Assembly (NCBI GenBank): GCA_905205975.1
Contig: CAJLFQ010000094.1
Location: 1-6,216, forward strand
Origin: an uncultured Eubacteriales bacterium
Lineage (GTDB): Bacteria > Bacillota > Clostridia > Oscillospirales > QAMX01
DNA: 6,216 bases
Reading direction: 5' to 3'
Under the pieces are notes generated by a model. That model saw only the letters and a list, made by a program, of their open reading frames with translations, was not told the DNA's origin and made no database searches. How positions within the stretch are numbered: the stretch's first letter is position 1; every line of letters begins with the position of its first letter. This document shows positions 5,560-6,216 of the stretch, piece by piece. The position numbers and the translations under genes were made by a program.

Positions 5560-6145
5560 ATATGCCAATGCCGTCCGACACCGATTGCAGAACGCCTTGG
5601 CTGATGCGGTTCAAAAGCGTTGCCAGCGTTTCCGGCGCATCCGTCATGCCGTTTTGAATCCAAAGCTGAATCAGACTGACGCTCCCGGTCGCGATAAAGG
5701 TGTACAGCTGATTCAGCGTGCCGCTGTCAACCGACGGGATCTGTGTGTGCCATTCTTCCATGCATTTGTCGCGGGCGATATCGACGATCCGGCGGAGAAA
5801 AACCTTATCGCCGTATTCGCTGAAGAGAATGCGGCAGAGATCCTCGTTCTTCGCAATCAAGCCGAATAACTCCAGCAGAAGCGCAGAGAGCGCACCGGAA
5901 CGCAGCGATGTCACCGCAAGAGAACGGGCCAGTTCTTCATAGAGCTCGTTCTCAATCTGCTGAAGCAGGTCGTGCGGGCAGCTGAAATGGGCATAAAACG
6001 TCCCGCGGTTGATGTCGGCGAGCGCGCAGATTTCTTTGACGGTAATTTTTTCAATCGGGCGGGTCTGCATGAGCTCCAGAAGGCTTTGACGAAGCGCCAG
6101 CCGCGTATAGCGAACCCGGCGGTCTGCTTTTTTGTTTGAATCCAT
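5558..6145 (-). CDS. TetR/AcrR-family transcriptional regulator (DhaS-like, TetR_C_8 type C-terminus)
   Basis: A 195-residue DNA-binding protein of typical family length. Residues 8-60 form the N-terminal helix-turn-helix domain: D8-R-R-V-R-Y-T, L17-A-L-R-Q-S-L-L-E-L-M, then I34-T-V-K-E-I-C-A-L-A-D-I-N-R-G-T-F-Y-A-H-F, the second part being the recognition helix. The D-R-R-V-R-Y-T opening and the loop S55-C-P-H-D-L-L match the subgroup containing the dihydroxyacetone-kinase regulator DhaS and many clostridial regulators. The helical remainder (residues 65-195) would bind an effector that cannot be predicted. The ATG at 6145 was chosen because GAGGTGA (6154-6160) stands 8 bases before it; a GTG at 6157 lies inside that site. 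The gene converges on the hydrolase operon and is probably not its local regulator. In this family the target is usually divergent, which would place it beyond the right edge. Confidence 0.93.
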   Translation of the reverse strand: MDSNKKADRRVRYTRLALRQSLLELMQTRPIEKITVKEICALADINRGTFYAHFSCPHDLLQQIENELYEELARSLAVTSLRSGALSALLLELFGLIAKNEDLCRILFSEYGDKVFLRRIVDIARDKCMEEWHTQIPSVDSGTLNQLYTFIATGSVSLIQLWIQNGMTDAPETLATLLNRISQGVLQSVSDGIGI

Positions 6146-6153
6146 GCGTTTTG

Positions 6154-6160
6154 TCACCTC
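6154..6160 (-). promoter_or_regulatory. Ribosome binding site of the TetR gene
   Basis: GAGGTGA on the minus strand is a seven-base match to the anti-Shine-Dalgarno complement. It stands 8 bases before the ATG at 6145 and overlaps the alternative GTG at 6157, which settles the start. Confidence 0.7.
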
Positions 6161-6180
6161 ACAAAATAAATTTACATTTG

Positions 6181-6202
6181 GACACGGGAGATAATAGACA
6201 CG
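6181..6202. repeat. Direct repeat GACACG, possible regulator site upstream of the TetR gene
   Basis: GACACG occurs at 6181-6186 and 6197-6202, 16 bases start to start, 36 bases or more upstream of the TetR start codon. Between them is GGAGATAATA, which reads TATTAT on the minus strand, a possible -10 whose -35 would lie at or past the edge. A small palindrome, TAAATTTA (6167-6174), lies closer to the gene. Either could be an autoregulatory operator, but TetR operators are normally inverted repeats, so the direct repeat is only a candidate. Confidence 0.25.
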
Positions 6203-6216
6203 AAACGCGCCAGGTG

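Noticed and set aside
6146..6157. GTG start giving a four-residue longer TetR protein
   Set aside because: The GTG is part of the GAGGTGA ribosome binding site that serves the ATG at 6145.

Overview
The window looks like chromosomal DNA of a moderately GC-rich Gram-positive bacterium of the Clostridia, probably an Oscillospiraceae/Ruminococcaceae relative. The reasons are strong AGGAGG-type ribosome binding sites before nearly every gene, TATAAT promoters often preceded by TG (extended -10), compact stem-loop terminators, and several protein types I know mainly from clostridial genomes (the small P-loop ATPase, the compact AlkP-superfamily hydrolase and the DhaS-type TetR regulator). This placement is inference from sequence style and protein families; there is no rRNA or other phylogenetic marker except rsmA/ksgA.

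Layout from left to right. (1) Minus strand, 1-838: a lipoprotein gene of unknown function whose 3' end lies off the left edge, with its own promoter near 990-1018 and an unusually long, structured leader (839-983). (2) Minus strand, 1187-2023: rsmA/ksgA, the 16S rRNA dimethyladenosine methyltransferase, with its own promoter and a hairpin terminator. (3) A divergent intergenic region (2024-2262) with two back-to-back promoters. (4) Plus strand, 2263-3201: a galactose-mutarotase-like protein (probably DUF4380 type), with promoter and terminator. (5) Plus strand, 3431-3841: a minimal 136-residue P-loop ATPase with promoter and an imperfect terminator. (6) Plus strand, 3935-4750 and 4764-5513: two phosphoester hydrolases of unrelated folds (alkaline-phosphatase superfamily, then calcineurin-like metallophosphoesterase), 13 bases apart and clearly one operon. 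(7) A symmetric bidirectional terminator (5530-5559). (8) Minus strand, 5558-6145: a TetR/AcrR-family repressor converging on the hydrolase operon. Its probable operator region and any divergent target gene lie at or beyond the right edge.

Most units are single genes with their own promoter and terminator, so this reads as ordinary housekeeping or accessory chromosome rather than an island. I see no mobile element, CRISPR array, tRNA or rRNA. The functional links I can support are the co-transcribed hydrolase pair and, more weakly, read-through into it from the P-loop gene. The least explained parts are the lipoprotein leader (hairpins, an orphan consensus Shine-Dalgarno sequence, an 11-codon mini-ORF and a 15-base repeat) and the unassigned roles of the P-loop ATPase and the hydrolase pair. 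I did not find a convincing new multi-gene system.
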